DNA of 64,000 bases from Halapricum desulfuricans (GTDB lineage: Archaea > Halobacteriota > Halobacteria > Halobacteriales > Haloarculaceae): NCBI RefSeq assembly GCF_017094465.1, contig NZ_CP064791.1:124001-188000 (forward strand), read 5' to 3'. How positions within the stretch are numbered: the stretch's first letter is position 1; each line of letters starts with the position of its first letter. The notes under the pieces are model-generated. The model searched no databases. It was given only the letters and a program-made list of their open reading frames with translations, and was not told the origin of the DNA. The position numbers were made by a program, and so were the translations under genes. Below are positions 51,897-61,366 of this stretch, piece after piece.

Positions 51897-53099
51897 ATGG
51901 TATCGCTCACAAGTGAGGAAGAAGACGTTATTCAAGCAATAGCGGCGTGTCTGTCTATCGCGATCGCTGAGGATCCCGAACTCACTCCAGACGATCTCAA
52001 TAAAACTCAAACGCAGAAACTGCTGTACTTGGCAATAGACGAGTTCGATCTCGACGTCACCTACAGCTGGTATTTAGCCGGCTCTCTCGTCGAGAGTAGC
52101 GCTGTTTCGCCGTCGAATCTGGAAACTCCAGACAGCCCCGCGACTCCCACAGAGCCGTCCGTTACCGATGACTCATCCTCCGAAGAGGATTCGACAGCGT
52201 CTTCTGTAGAGGCAGAGCCACCGGCGGAACCAGATGAAGAGGTCGCTCGTGAGTTCGATATCGAGAGAGAGGCAGATTCGTTCTTTCCGGAAGAGAGCAC
52301 AGCCACCGAAACGGCAGATTCCGTTAGTCAACCTGACCCGGGGCCGTCGATCGAAGAGCCAGATCTCACGATGACATTCGACAGCGACGATATTGACCTT
52401 CCTGAGGAGGTCGAGGTCTCGGTATCCGACCTCGTTGCGTTTTTCAAAGAAACACTCTCGAACTATCCTCTTACGTCTACTGATCGCTTTTTACAACATT
52501 TCTACCACTACCACGCCCCAGCGAAATATCAGGAGCTGTACGAGAGCTGTCTCCATGTGCGCAGTTCTCTTCGAGGGGTCAGAGATTCTGTTCGCGACGT
52601 CGTCAAACAGGGCGGTGACGGGGCCAAGATCGACAAGTACAGCGACGAAGTTGGTTTACACCTCTCGGATCTGCATTTCGGATTATACGAGCGTGAGGAG
52701 CTCCGAGACACGCTGAACGCGGTCGTCCAGGGAACAGACATCATCGAAGACAGTCTAATGATGTTGGCCAGGATGGATCCGGACGAACTCCGTTCAGAAC
52801 ATATCGAAGCGATTGAAGAGTTACAGTCATTCTTCTACGAATGGGTCTGGAAGTATCCCGCGCTTCGTATTTCCCGAGAAACGGCTACGGGCCCTTCCGC
52901 AGAGAGGATCCGCGAGGCACGTGAAGCGACACTCGCCGAATTCGAATCGGGGTTTATGCAGAAGTCGGAGGAGGTACTCGCGAGATTAGATGATGTCGGA
53001 CTCGTCCCCGAGTACGAAGACTATCCCGACTACAATCGCGACTCTCTCAATGAATCTATTTCAGACTTATATAGCGCCTACACGTTAGACTTCTCGTAA
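51897..53099 (+). CDS. Hypothetical protein with acidic linker, possible Panacea-like N-terminus
   Basis: 400 residues from MVSLTSEEEDVI. The frame is open to 51801 and could start earlier, overlapping the upstream gene. Residues 1-70 (LNKTQTQKLLYLAIDEFDL...YSWYLAGSLV) recall the start of Panacea/SocA-type domains, which have K-L-L-Y and Y-x-W-Y-x-x-G; the likeness is weak. A 120-residue Ser/Thr/Glu linker follows, then a helical C-terminal domain with no motif. It is followed 3 bases later by the PIN gene. Confidence 0.5.
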   Translation: MVSLTSEEEDVIQAIAACLSIAIAEDPELTPDDLNKTQTQKLLYLAIDEFDLDVTYSWYLAGSLVESSAVSPSNLETPDSPATPTEPSVTDDSSSEEDSTASSVEAEPPAEPDEEVAREFDIEREADSFFPEESTATETADSVSQPDPGPSIEEPDLTMTFDSDDIDLPEEVEVSVSDLVAFFKETLSNYPLTSTDRFLQHFYHYHAPAKYQELYESCLHVRSSLRGVRDSVRDVVKQGGDGAKIDKYSDEVGLHLSDLHFGLYEREELRDTLNAVVQGTDIIEDSLMMLARMDPDELRSEHIEAIEELQSFFYEWVWKYPALRISRETATGPSAERIREAREATLAEFESGFMQKSEEVLARLDDVGLVPEYEDYPDYNRDSLNESISDLYSAYTLDFS

Positions 53100-53102
53100 C
53101 CA

Positions 53103-53801
53103 ATGTCCCAGGGTCGAGCGGAAGATACTACTTCAGCAATCACCGCTGTCTTCTGCGATACGGGGATTTTCATCAATTACGTCAACCAGGAGTGGGAGCG
53201 CGACCATACAACCGAATTGCTCGAAAACCACTCTTGTGATATCGTCGTGAGCGAGACTGTGAAGGAAGAGTTCGAATCCGTAACTGATCGACGGGAAGAC
53301 GTCTACATGGATCTGCTCGGTTTTATTCTGGAAGAGAAAGGCGATATCGAGGAATTTTCTCCGAGTACCACGCTCCAGGGCAACGATCATTCGCACATAC
53401 AGGGCATCCAGTTTGAGCTCGCAAGTGAGGATCGTCGGGAGGTCGCTCGACGATTGCGACGATTCGGAAAGAAATTCTCCAAGCGTGCTGAGAAGGTTAC
53501 TGACTCCCTGATTGATGAAGTGTTCTATGCTGCACCCCCTTTCATGCTCAGCTTCGATCTTCAGAAAGTCATCGAGAACGAGAACGATTCAGTCATCGTT
53601 GCGGAAGCAGCTGATTGGACAAATGAGGGCGGGTCTGGGTATTTTGCGACGCTAGATAAAGGCGATCTGCTCGAACTTTCGGACGCGATAAACGGGGTCA
53701 TCCGTGAGGAATTCATTCCTGATGCAGTTCTCCACATTGTTTCTCCTGATATTATCAGCGGACCTTCGGCATCCGAATCGAAACCAGCAGATCAGAATTA
53801 A
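53103..53801 (+). CDS. PIN-like nuclease domain protein
   Basis: 232 residues. FCDTGIFINYV places the first acidic residue (D19), VVSETVKEEFESV a second acidic group (E51 onward), and DSVIVAEAADW and ATLDKGDLLEL supply later acidic residues, as in the PIN (VapC-like) ribonuclease fold. It is longer than a VapC toxin and has no small antitoxin gene beside it. It closes the operon, 3 bases after the preceding gene, and is a plausible effector nuclease for the DpdH-like ATPase. Confidence 0.65.
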   Translation: MSQGRAEDTTSAITAVFCDTGIFINYVNQEWERDHTTELLENHSCDIVVSETVKEEFESVTDRREDVYMDLLGFILEEKGDIEEFSPSTTLQGNDHSHIQGIQFELASEDRREVARRLRRFGKKFSKRAEKVTDSLIDEVFYAAPPFMLSFDLQKVIENENDSVIVAEAADWTNEGGSGYFATLDKGDLLELSDAINGVIREEFIPDAVLHIVSPDIISGPSASESKPADQN

Positions 53802-54057
53802 AGACTGGGATGAGGCCCCCATTATTTAAATATATTGAGATTATATCAGTATGATTGCAGAATCCATTGTAGCAACAGTATTTCGTTTGCTTTGTATGGG
53901 GTGCGAGAGGTTTGATAATAAATAAATCAATCGACGGCATTATCGAATTCTCACGATGTGATTTTCTGAATAAGAAATTAATTACCACCAGCAAATATAG
54001 TATGTGTTGAATATATTAGACTAAGCTATTTCACCACACCACTACGAAAGATGTCTT
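53802..54057. other. AT-rich spacer
   Basis: About 256 bases, strongly AT-rich, no gene. It separates the GC-richer defence operon from the AT-richer GmrSD-like gene and may contain that gene's promoter, though several TATA-like strings make the choice unclear. Confidence 0.4.
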
Positions 54058-55857
54058 ATGGATAACTCTAGTAATGTCCCGCTTTGTGGAGAGGAAATAT
54101 TCATGTACCCTGGTGAGCCAGGGGGCATGGGGACGCTGGATTATACAGAAGATGACTACCGAGATGGTTACCCATCTCTGAAATTTGTCAGTCGTAAGCA
54201 CCTACTAGATGCTCTTGAGGATGATTTAGAGACAAGAGACGTTGATCTGTTTGGAGAGCTTGAGGAAGCTCGGTTCAAAATCCCGGATTACCAACGACAC
54301 TATTCATGGGATGGCGATGACCATCAACGGCTATGGTACAAACTCCTTCAGATTACACAACTAGAATATACTCCTGGTCCGAACCCGCCAGAGAACTTCT
54401 TCGGTACGATATATGTTGGTGAACTACAGGAACGGAAACGTTACGAAGTTATTGACGGTCAGCAGCGGTTAACCACCATCGCCATTGTTCTCGAATGTGT
54501 TCGACGCAAGCTCGAAGAAGTGATTCCAGATCTTTCGGGGGATATTGAGGAACTTTCAACACACATCAAAGAGGCATGGATTGAGAACCTCCTGCTTCGT
54601 CAACGTGGAATGAAAAAAGTACCGTTCCTTCAGGTGAGTAGTCATGACCGGGATTTCTTTGATCCCCTGTTCGGAGATCCTGAGTCGGGCTCTTCTAACG
54701 GAATTCATAAAGAACGTCTGGAAAAGGTATATAAACTGACGGGCTATGACGGGCGGAGAAAGTATGCCTCGACGCTTGAGGAGGTGATTGATACTCTAGA
54801 GATCCCCGACAGCGTCGTTGAGGACTTCGACAAAATCAGCGACGATGACGATCTCACTAACTCCTACATATATTTCGCTGAGTCACATCAACTCCTCGTA
54901 GACGCCTTCCAGTATTATGAAGAGTCCTTAGATGACTTCCTTGATAACGATGATCGATTCCCTACGAGTGAGCACGTAGCTCACGCACTCATCAACCTCA
55001 CCTTGTTTGTTTTCAGATCTTTCCGTATCTCTGAAATCCTGTTCACGGGGGAGAACAAGGAATTGAGAGTCAACGTCTTTCAAGAGCTTAACGACGCTGG
55101 AAAGCCACTCACTACGAAGGATAAAATCAAAGCAAGAATTGTGAGTCTATTCCAACAGTCAGGCTCCTACTCTGTGGAAGACGAACTTGAAACATGGAGT
55201 GAAATCGTCGAACGGTTTGCCGACAAATCTGAGAGGGTGGAAGAATTCTTAGTTACATATGTACAAGCGACACGTAATCCGGACGGAGCGAAACATGCCC
55301 GTGACAATCTTCTGGACCTCTTTCGGCTCACTGATGTCGGTGGACATGAATTTACACCACAACTCACCTCGGATAGTGGGGGACATGAGTTCTTACAGGA
55401 ACTTGACCGATATTCTAAGCGTTTTGTAGAGATCGAGGACCTCTCCCTGACAGGTGGGGCACACTCACTCGATGATGATATCCGTAAGAGGAGTGAAGAA
55501 ATACTTCGACGCCTCACCAATCTGAATACTACTCAATGGATTCCGTTTGTTCTGTATTTATATGATGATGTTTCGTCGATACCGGGGAAGGGTGAATTCC
55601 TACAGAACGTGCTCGAGACGGTTGAATCGTTAATCTTCCGTGTCTCATTGAGCGAAGTTCGAACAACTGTTATTGAGTCAACATTTATGGAATCAGCAGC
55701 GGAATTCAGGGAAGCAAAAGAACGTGATGATATTGACGAACCGTATACCGCTGAAAGTGTTAGCAAGCTAGTCCTACGAAATGTCGAAGAGAATAGGAAA
55801 CTCACTGGTGAGACTCTCGTCGATACGATTGTTCGGTCGAGAGGGTGGGGGGAATAA
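54058..55857 (+). CDS. GmrS-like DUF262 protein (N-terminal part of a split GmrSD enzyme)
   Basis: 599 residues. The DUF262 domain is clear: FKIPDYQRHYSWD, FFGTIYVGE and VIDGQQRLTTIAIVLE (the DGQxR nucleotide-linked motif), then NVFQELNDAGKPLTTKDKIKARI. In GmrSD and similar type IV restriction enzymes that cut modified DNA, DUF262 is joined to a DUF1524 HNH domain. Here the frame stops after SRGWGE at a G6 run (55847-55852), and DUF1524 follows in the next frame. Taking one G out gives GWGNKRTKQLF, which joins the two parts. Confidence 0.8.
   Translation: MDNSSNVPLCGEEIFMYPGEPGGMGTLDYTEDDYRDGYPSLKFVSRKHLLDALEDDLETRDVDLFGELEEARFKIPDYQRHYSWDGDDHQRLWYKLLQITQLEYTPGPNPPENFFGTIYVGELQERKRYEVIDGQQRLTTIAIVLECVRRKLEEVIPDLSGDIEELSTHIKEAWIENLLLRQRGMKKVPFLQVSSHDRDFFDPLFGDPESGSSNGIHKERLEKVYKLTGYDGRRKYASTLEEVIDTLEIPDSVVEDFDKISDDDDLTNSYIYFAESHQLLVDAFQYYEESLDDFLDNDDRFPTSEHVAHALINLTLFVFRSFRISEILFTGENKELRVNVFQELNDAGKPLTTKDKIKARIVSLFQQSGSYSVEDELETWSEIVERFADKSERVEEFLVTYVQATRNPDGAKHARDNLLDLFRLTDVGGHEFTPQLTSDSGGHEFLQELDRYSKRFVEIEDLSLTGGAHSLDDDIRKRSEEILRRLTNLNTTQWIPFVLYLYDDVSSIPGKGEFLQNVLETVESLIFRVSLSEVRTTVIESTFMESAAEFREAKERDDIDEPYTAESVSKLVLRNVEENRKLTGETLVDTIVRSRGWGE
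55847..55852 (+). repeat. G6 homopolymer at the GmrSD frameshift
   Basis: Six G in GGGTGGGGGGAATAA. Five G would keep the DUF262 and DUF1524 parts in one frame. Confidence 0.75.
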
Positions 55858-55915
55858 ACGCACAAAGCAACTGTTCTTGAAACTCGTGGACGAGCATTTC
55901 AGTGGGGAAGACGGT

Positions 55916-56623
55916 ATGACGCGTCGGGATATTGATGAGGATGTCTCTGTAGACATTGAACATGTTTTCCCTAGTGGATTCCTCAGAAGCGATTCGACCA
56001 ACCCTTACGCATGGTTGTCAGACTTTTTCGCTGTCGATGGGAGTGAAATCTTGGGAACCGATTCGACAATCATCGATCAAATAGACACTCTTCAAGATTG
56101 CGATGCAGCAAGTATTTCTGAAGATGATGAAATCTATGACCGGATTCAACGGATCACCTCACACATTGAATCTGACTTCGTCAGAGATCTCGGAAATATG
56201 ATTATCCTAGAAGGGGGTGTTAATCGGTCTATCCAGAATAGCCGATTCGCGATGAAACTCCGTGCGTATCACGAGAAGCATCCTGAAGATATCGAAAACG
56301 CCGTCAACGAGTTCTTCTCGACAGAGAATCCCGAACTCACTCAGCCTACTATTGATAATCTGCTTGACCTCGATATTCCATCGGGATACGATGACACTGA
56401 TCCTACTCTGGATGATATTGAAGATGAATTCAACGGTTGGTGGAATCTTGATCGTATGGCGAGCCGCAAAGCCGAGATTGTTTCACTTATATTGATGTCT
56501 CTGACCTATGATATCGATGATCCGGAGTATCAAGATGAATTTAAAGAGGTGCTTGATCATCCGGAAACGCTAGAGGAAATGGTAGTTGACGATCTTCGGA
56601 AACGAACTGAGCAAGTTATGTGA
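55916..56623 (+). CDS. GmrD-like DUF1524 HNH domain (C-terminal part of split enzyme)
   Basis: 235 residues if it starts at MTRRDIDEDV; the same frame is open back to 55781 across the junction. It contains DIEHVFPSGFL, the DUF1524 catalytic His motif (IEHIxP), then DLGNMIILEGGVNRSIQNSRFAMKLR, with the Asn and Lys/His region of the HNH fold. Alone it would lack the recognition part. AT-rich like its first half. Either one gene broken at the G6 run, or two cooperating subunits. Confidence 0.75.
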   Translation: MTRRDIDEDVSVDIEHVFPSGFLRSDSTNPYAWLSDFFAVDGSEILGTDSTIIDQIDTLQDCDAASISEDDEIYDRIQRITSHIESDFVRDLGNMIILEGGVNRSIQNSRFAMKLRAYHEKHPEDIENAVNEFFSTENPELTQPTIDNLLDLDIPSGYDDTDPTLDDIEDEFNGWWNLDRMASRKAEIVSLILMSLTYDIDDPEYQDEFKEVLDHPETLEEMVVDDLRKRTEQVM

Positions 56624-56814
56624 ATCATCCAAATACGATATATTCCGTGTAATCTTCCTCAAATGGCTCCAAAGTGTTAACTCTCCAGGATTTGGGAACA
56701 AGAAGTATACGCACACATATATAAAAATATTAATTATTTGATAGGTATGCAGTATAAGTCCTCTATCGATCACATCCACTCAAATCTATGCAACTGAAGG
56801 GTTCAATAACCCAA

Positions 56815-57258
56815 TCACTGATAATCGAGTTCAACCTCTATGTACTGATCGACGTCGTCGTACTCGTTCTCGACGATTTGGCAGAGTTCCCTGTTCACGA
56901 ACAAGCCACCGCGTGTGATGTTTGCCGAGCCGATATACACCGAATCTTCGCTCACGACCGCTTTGGCGTGTAAGTCAGGAACAGACCGGACGTCTACGCT
57001 CTCTGAGAGATGAGATTTGATGTAGTTATTGTGCTCTTGGTCCGATCGGATCAGTACCAGAACCTCTGTGTCTCCCTCCAAGGCTTCTATCGCCTTCGAG
57101 AGGTACATCTTCCGTTCGTCGAAGCGGTTGTTCACCGGGAGTACCACTTCGATATCACTGATCCAGGGTGAGACGAGTGCCACCCGATTACTGTGAAAGA
57201 GCGTGTACCCGATGTAGTAGTCGAGTGCTTCAGAAGGTAAGGAAAATGTTTGTGTCAT
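56815..57258 (-). CDS. DpdK-like phospholipase-D-domain protein
   Basis: 147 residues with a single H-x-K motif: LHAKAVVSEDSVYIGSANIT (H97, K99, N113), the half-site of PLD-type nucleases, which pair as dimers. In bacterial Dpd systems the last gene (dpdK) is a small PLD-domain protein next to a large helicase (dpdJ); DISARM has DrmC in the same role. It is translated from within the 3' end of the helicase gene (29-base overlap). Confidence 0.78.
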   Translation of the reverse strand: MTQTFSLPSEALDYYIGYTLFHSNRVALVSPWISDIEVVLPVNNRFDERKMYLSKAIEALEGDTEVLVLIRSDQEHNNYIKSHLSESVDVRSVPDLHAKAVVSEDSVYIGSANITRGGLFVNRELCQIVENEYDDVDQYIEVELDYQ

Positions 57259-60200
57259 TGAGTTCTGCTGCTGGTAATTGCTCGCGGTTGAATATTTGTT
57301 CTTTCGCTTCCGCTACTGGCGATTGTTCGATCAGGTGGTCGTACAGCCTTTCCAGAAGGACGTAGCTGAGTGAGTCTTCCTGGGCGTGCCCAGAGATACA
57401 CTCCGAGAGATGGAGGTTTTCGACGCATCCGTCGATGTCTGGTGAGAAGAACAGCGACTTGATCGATTCAGCATGCGTATCGAGGTCGATGTCGAGCTCT
57501 TCTAACCTGTCTCTCGGGAGCTCCTCTTCACCTTCCATCTGGGCCGATGCGATTTCGTGTTTCACTCGATAGGGGACCAGGAGCGAGTCACTTCCGAGTG
57601 TCTGTCCAAGTTGATCGGCCCGATCAGCGGTTGACAGGAATTCCTGTGTAATCCGATCTTGGACATCACTATACGGAATATCTACGTGCTCGGAAACGAT
57701 CGTACGAGCTTCGGATTCGTCTGGCGCTCGCTTTGGCGGGAGATCAGCCAGTACGTCGCTGTCTGCCCACAGGCGCTCGTTGATCACCTGTGGGTTGAAT
57801 ACCGTCCGATTCAGTGCTTCGAGGACGTTGCCGGGGTCAGCTTGCAGCTCTTCGTAGAAGAGATCGACAATACCCTGCCCGCCTTCCGTTCGCTCGAAGA
57901 CGAACACTTCCTCTCGTACCGTGTCGATGCCGTAGAAGAGCATCGTCTGATTCACGCCGCTCACATCCGAGACGAGCTGCATCAGTAGGTGGGCTGCGGT
58001 GTGGTACCCGAGATATTCGAATTCCACCTCATCCAGATCCTTGTATTTCGAGATTTCGTTCCTCACATCTTCGTCAAGCGTTCGAAGGAACGACCCGACA
58101 TCCAGCGAGACACCTCGGGTGTCGAGCGTGAAGCCGAGCGGACGTGACGGGCTCTCAATCTCGCGTTCGATCCGATCCTCGTCAGCCCACACGTAGCCAA
58201 TTCCAGGACCCTTGTAGGTGGCAGGAGTGATATTCAGCGTGACTCCCTCTAGTAAGACATCTCCAGTCACGTTACAGAGGGAAAGTGCCCCTCTCTGGGA
58301 TTCGACTTCTCGATCGCGTAGAACTGTCTTCACCTGCGGGTCTGAATGGATTTTCCCGTAAGCCCGGTCGTTGTGTTCGAGGCACGAATCGATATTTGAG
58401 ATGATCTGCAAGCATTCCGGGCAGTAGCGAACGATATTGCTTGCCGTATCAGAGAGATCTGTGACCTCGTCCAGTGTGATCGACTCTGGCACAGCCATGT
58501 TTGGCTGGTCGTCGGTGGGCACACTGCTGAAGTCGAATTGTACCGTGGAATCAGAGTCCTCGGTACTGCTCTCTACGACCTCCGTATCGGGCATGAATAG
58601 CTGGCTCTTGCCCGTTTTCTGCTGATACTCGCTCCGATAGGGTGCATAGGAGTGGACGATGGAATCGATCGATTCTTCGCTTCCATCGAGGTCACTCTCG
58701 CCCCTGAAGACGGTCAGGTACTGACCGCTACTCTCGAAGTAGTTGGGCGGAACGTACCAGACCTCTCCAAGTGATCGGCCCTCTACGTTGAGGAAGCGCT
58801 CGAAGTAGTATGCCGCCCGAAGTAGGTTCTTGACGTACCAGACACTGAGGAACGGCTTGTTGTTGCGGTATTTCTCGTCAGAATCGAGATCCCGGTAGTC
58901 CTTGAGTTGCTCTACTGTCTGCTTGAGGTAGTACACCTGTCGTCGTTCCTGGCTCAACTGTTCGAGACGCTCGTCCCCGGCCAAGCCGGCAAGCATAGTG
59001 ACCGCTTCCTGTAAATCGTCAATCTTCCCCAGTCCGACCTCCGATACGCCATCTTCGGCATGGCGGTCGGCAGATGCTCGCATACCCATCAAGTATGCTG
59101 CCTGCTGCGTGATGTCGGCAAGTATCTTGTTGTACCGCTCGACTCGCTCTTCTGCGGAGAGGCTTCGATAGTCGGTAACCTGCTCACGCGCTGCATCCAG
59201 CTCTTCTCGAACAATTTCGCGTTGTGAATGGTCATCGAGCTGGCCATGCTCTTCTAAGACTGTCTCATACTCCTCCAATTTCTCGAGGTACGTCTGGATT
59301 TGTTCGAGTACGCGCTCTTGGATATGAGACAGATACTCGTCGAACGCGTTCTCTCCACGAATTACTTCGTCACCTTGGATATCTACGTATTCCTCGATCT
59401 CCTCGAAATCCTCCGAGAGCGATCGATCCTTGGCGTCAAGCGCTGACTCGACAACTCGCACCGGTTCTTCCGAGAGGAGCGGCTGATCGAGGTGGCCCCC
59501 AATACCGAGTTCAGTAGAGAGGAACTCACCCGGTTCAGTAAGGAAGCGATAGAACTCCTCGCACTCCATTGCGTCGCGTACGAATTCTTCAAAGAAGGCG
59601 AGTTCCTCTTCTCGGGGCGATCGCATTCGGCGCTCTGCAATTCCGCTGGTGATCTGATAGAACTCCCCGAGCTGCTCGTGGATCCACTCTACTACTTTGT
59701 TGTCTGTTTTCAGTGGTGTACGGAGTTCGGAACCGAGGAACCGCTCCGCACGGTAGAACATATTGGCGTCGCCAGTGAAATTAGAGAGATAGACGAAGAT
59801 ATGAGAATCCATATCTTCTTCTCGAGCGGCTCGCCCCGTCCGCTGAATAAATGACGAGAGATCCTGTGGGGTCCGGTATTGTGACACGATGTTGATATCA
59901 CCGACGTCGATCCCTACTTCGAGGAAAGACGTCGAAAGAAGGATGTCGCTTTGCCCAGCAGCTTCGGCATCGAAGCCGGCATCAGAATACACTGGCTCGA
60001 ATCGAAGGTCGTTTTCGAGGAATTCATAGCCCATCTCATCGGCGACTACTTCCCAGTTTTCGTAGCCTTCGCCGGATCTGTGATATTCCCACAGCTTCCG
60101 CTTGTCGCTATGATCAGCATCCTCGAGCTGTGCGAGCTTCTGGTTTATCTGGCTGATACTGTCGATAAACGAGAGTATCTTTCCTCGTTTCCCGTCGCGC

Positions 60201-61366
60201 TGTTGGAGAAGAGAATGCCCAAGCATCATCGTCTGCTGAATCATCATCGGTGATGCTCCAGGGCCGTCGTCGGGCGAAATCATGAAATAATAGTGCTCCT
60301 GATCACCGTGCTCTTCTTTGTAGTCCGATTCCGGCGGCTCGATTGCCTCGATGCTATTTGCCGGGAGATCGAAGAGTTTCTTCGCAAAGCGAGACGGATT
60401 ATCGATCGTCGCACTCGCGCCCAGCCACAGCAGTGGCTGCTCAGTGATTTCGTTGATATTCTCGATAATCTTCGCCGTGTGTGCTCCACGAAGGCCCGTA
60501 TACAGGTGAACTTCGTCGAGCACGATCGAGTCAACCTCGTCGATTATATTGTAGTTGGGCTTGAGAGCAAACAGCTCGAGTGACTCAAGCGTAGTCAAGA
60601 TGATGTCCGGCGTGTCCCGGGTAATCTCTTTTCGCGGTAGAACCAGCTCTCGGTCAGTGAAGCTGTGGTCCGGGTTATTTTCGCATTTGAGCGTATATTC
60701 TCGCGACGTCCCATAGAACTCGAACGAATGGATGTCCTCGTCGTCGCTGCACCAGCAGTTTGCGAGTTTGAATCTTGCAGTGCCGCCTGACCGGTCGAAG
60801 CAGGTCGAATTGTCCTCTACGTCCCCAATCTCGTAGGGCATTCCTCCGATGTAGACACCTACAGAGAGATTGGACGGTCCCTCTCCCCGCATCGTGTCGA
60901 GGTGCTGGAGGACACGCTGTAGCTGGTTCTGGAGCAACGCTCGCCGCGGATAGACAATTATCGTCGAGTCTTGTCTGTCGCTTCTGAGTAGTTGGTATAG
61001 CGGCCCGAGAAATGCTTCTGTCTTACCGAAACCGGTGGGAGCGGAGAATACACCCGCTTGCTGGTTCCCTGTCTGTCGCCGTTTCTGATCGAGCTGATCT
61101 ACGGTTTTCCAACACTCGACCTGGAAATCAAGCGGATCGAAGCCGAAGATGTCGATAATATTCGAGACAAATTGGTTGTCACCGTCGTAAGGTGTTGTTT
61201 TCCGGCGATCTTGCTTGTCCGCCGTATATTTGATCGCTTCCGTGACGTACGGGCGATCGTCTGCGTCCTCATTGAATAGCTGCTTGTTTTCCAACAATCC
61301 CTTGACTACCGGCTCGACTGAATCGTCTATCCTCTCGGGGTTAGTGTTCCGATCAAAGAATTTCAT
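57230..61366 (-). CDS. DpdJ/DrmA-like DEAD-box helicase with MZB-like C-terminus
   Basis: 1378 residues. Walker A APTGFGKT lies at 109-116, DEVH in VLDEVHLYTG near 285, motif III SAT in WLGASATI, and the C-terminal motor has LSTSFLEVGIDVGD and IQRTGRAAR. A Cys group CPECLQIISNIDSC is near 1015, and the C-terminal half ends with FERTEGGQGIVDLFY, as in MZB/DUF1998 proteins. The length and the small PLD partner fit DpdJ, but DISARM DrmA also has this build. Minus strand, overlapped by a small gene at its start and by the PLD gene at its end. Confidence 0.85.
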   Translation of the reverse strand: MKFFDRNTNPERIDDSVEPVVKGLLENKQLFNEDADDRPYVTEAIKYTADKQDRRKTTPYDGDNQFVSNIIDIFGFDPLDFQVECWKTVDQLDQKRRQTGNQQAGVFSAPTGFGKTEAFLGPLYQLLRSDRQDSTIIVYPRRALLQNQLQRVLQHLDTMRGEGPSNLSVGVYIGGMPYEIGDVEDNSTCFDRSGGTARFKLANCWCSDDEDIHSFEFYGTSREYTLKCENNPDHSFTDRELVLPRKEITRDTPDIILTTLESLELFALKPNYNIIDEVDSIVLDEVHLYTGLRGAHTAKIIENINEITEQPLLWLGASATIDNPSRFAKKLFDLPANSIEAIEPPESDYKEEHGDQEHYYFMISPDDGPGASPMMIQQTMMLGHSLLQQRDGKRGKILSFIDSISQINQKLAQLEDADHSDKRKLWEYHRSGEGYENWEVVADEMGYEFLENDLRFEPVYSDAGFDAEAAGQSDILLSTSFLEVGIDVGDINIVSQYRTPQDLSSFIQRTGRAAREEDMDSHIFVYLSNFTGDANMFYRAERFLGSELRTPLKTDNKVVEWIHEQLGEFYQITSGIAERRMRSPREEELAFFEEFVRDAMECEEFYRFLTEPGEFLSTELGIGGHLDQPLLSEEPVRVVESALDAKDRSLSEDFEEIEEYVDIQGDEVIRGENAFDEYLSHIQERVLEQIQTYLEKLEEYETVLEEHGQLDDHSQREIVREELDAAREQVTDYRSLSAEERVERYNKILADITQQAAYLMGMRASADRHAEDGVSEVGLGKIDDLQEAVTMLAGLAGDERLEQLSQERRQVYYLKQTVEQLKDYRDLDSDEKYRNNKPFLSVWYVKNLLRAAYYFERFLNVEGRSLGEVWYVPPNYFESSGQYLTVFRGESDLDGSEESIDSIVHSYAPYRSEYQQKTGKSQLFMPDTEVVESSTEDSDSTVQFDFSSVPTDDQPNMAVPESITLDEVTDLSDTASNIVRYCPECLQIISNIDSCLEHNDRAYGKIHSDPQVKTVLRDREVESQRGALSLCNVTGDVLLEGVTLNITPATYKGPGIGYVWADEDRIEREIESPSRPLGFTLDTRGVSLDVGSFLRTLDEDVRNEISKYKDLDEVEFEYLGYHTAAHLLMQLVSDVSGVNQTMLFYGIDTVREEVFVFERTEGGQGIVDLFYEELQADPGNVLEALNRTVFNPQVINERLWADSDVLADLPPKRAPDESEARTIVSEHVDIPYSDVQDRITQEFLSTADRADQLGQTLGSDSLLVPYRVKHEIASAQMEGEEELPRDRLEELDIDLDTHAESIKSLFFSPDIDGCVENLHLSECISGHAQEDSLSYVLLERLYDHLIEQSPVAEAKEQIFNREQLPAAELNDTNIFLTF

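Noticed and set aside
53755-53994. A 79-codon minus-strand frame in the AT-rich spacer
   Set aside because: It overlaps the end of the PIN gene and its composition is what AT-rich non-coding DNA gives by chance.
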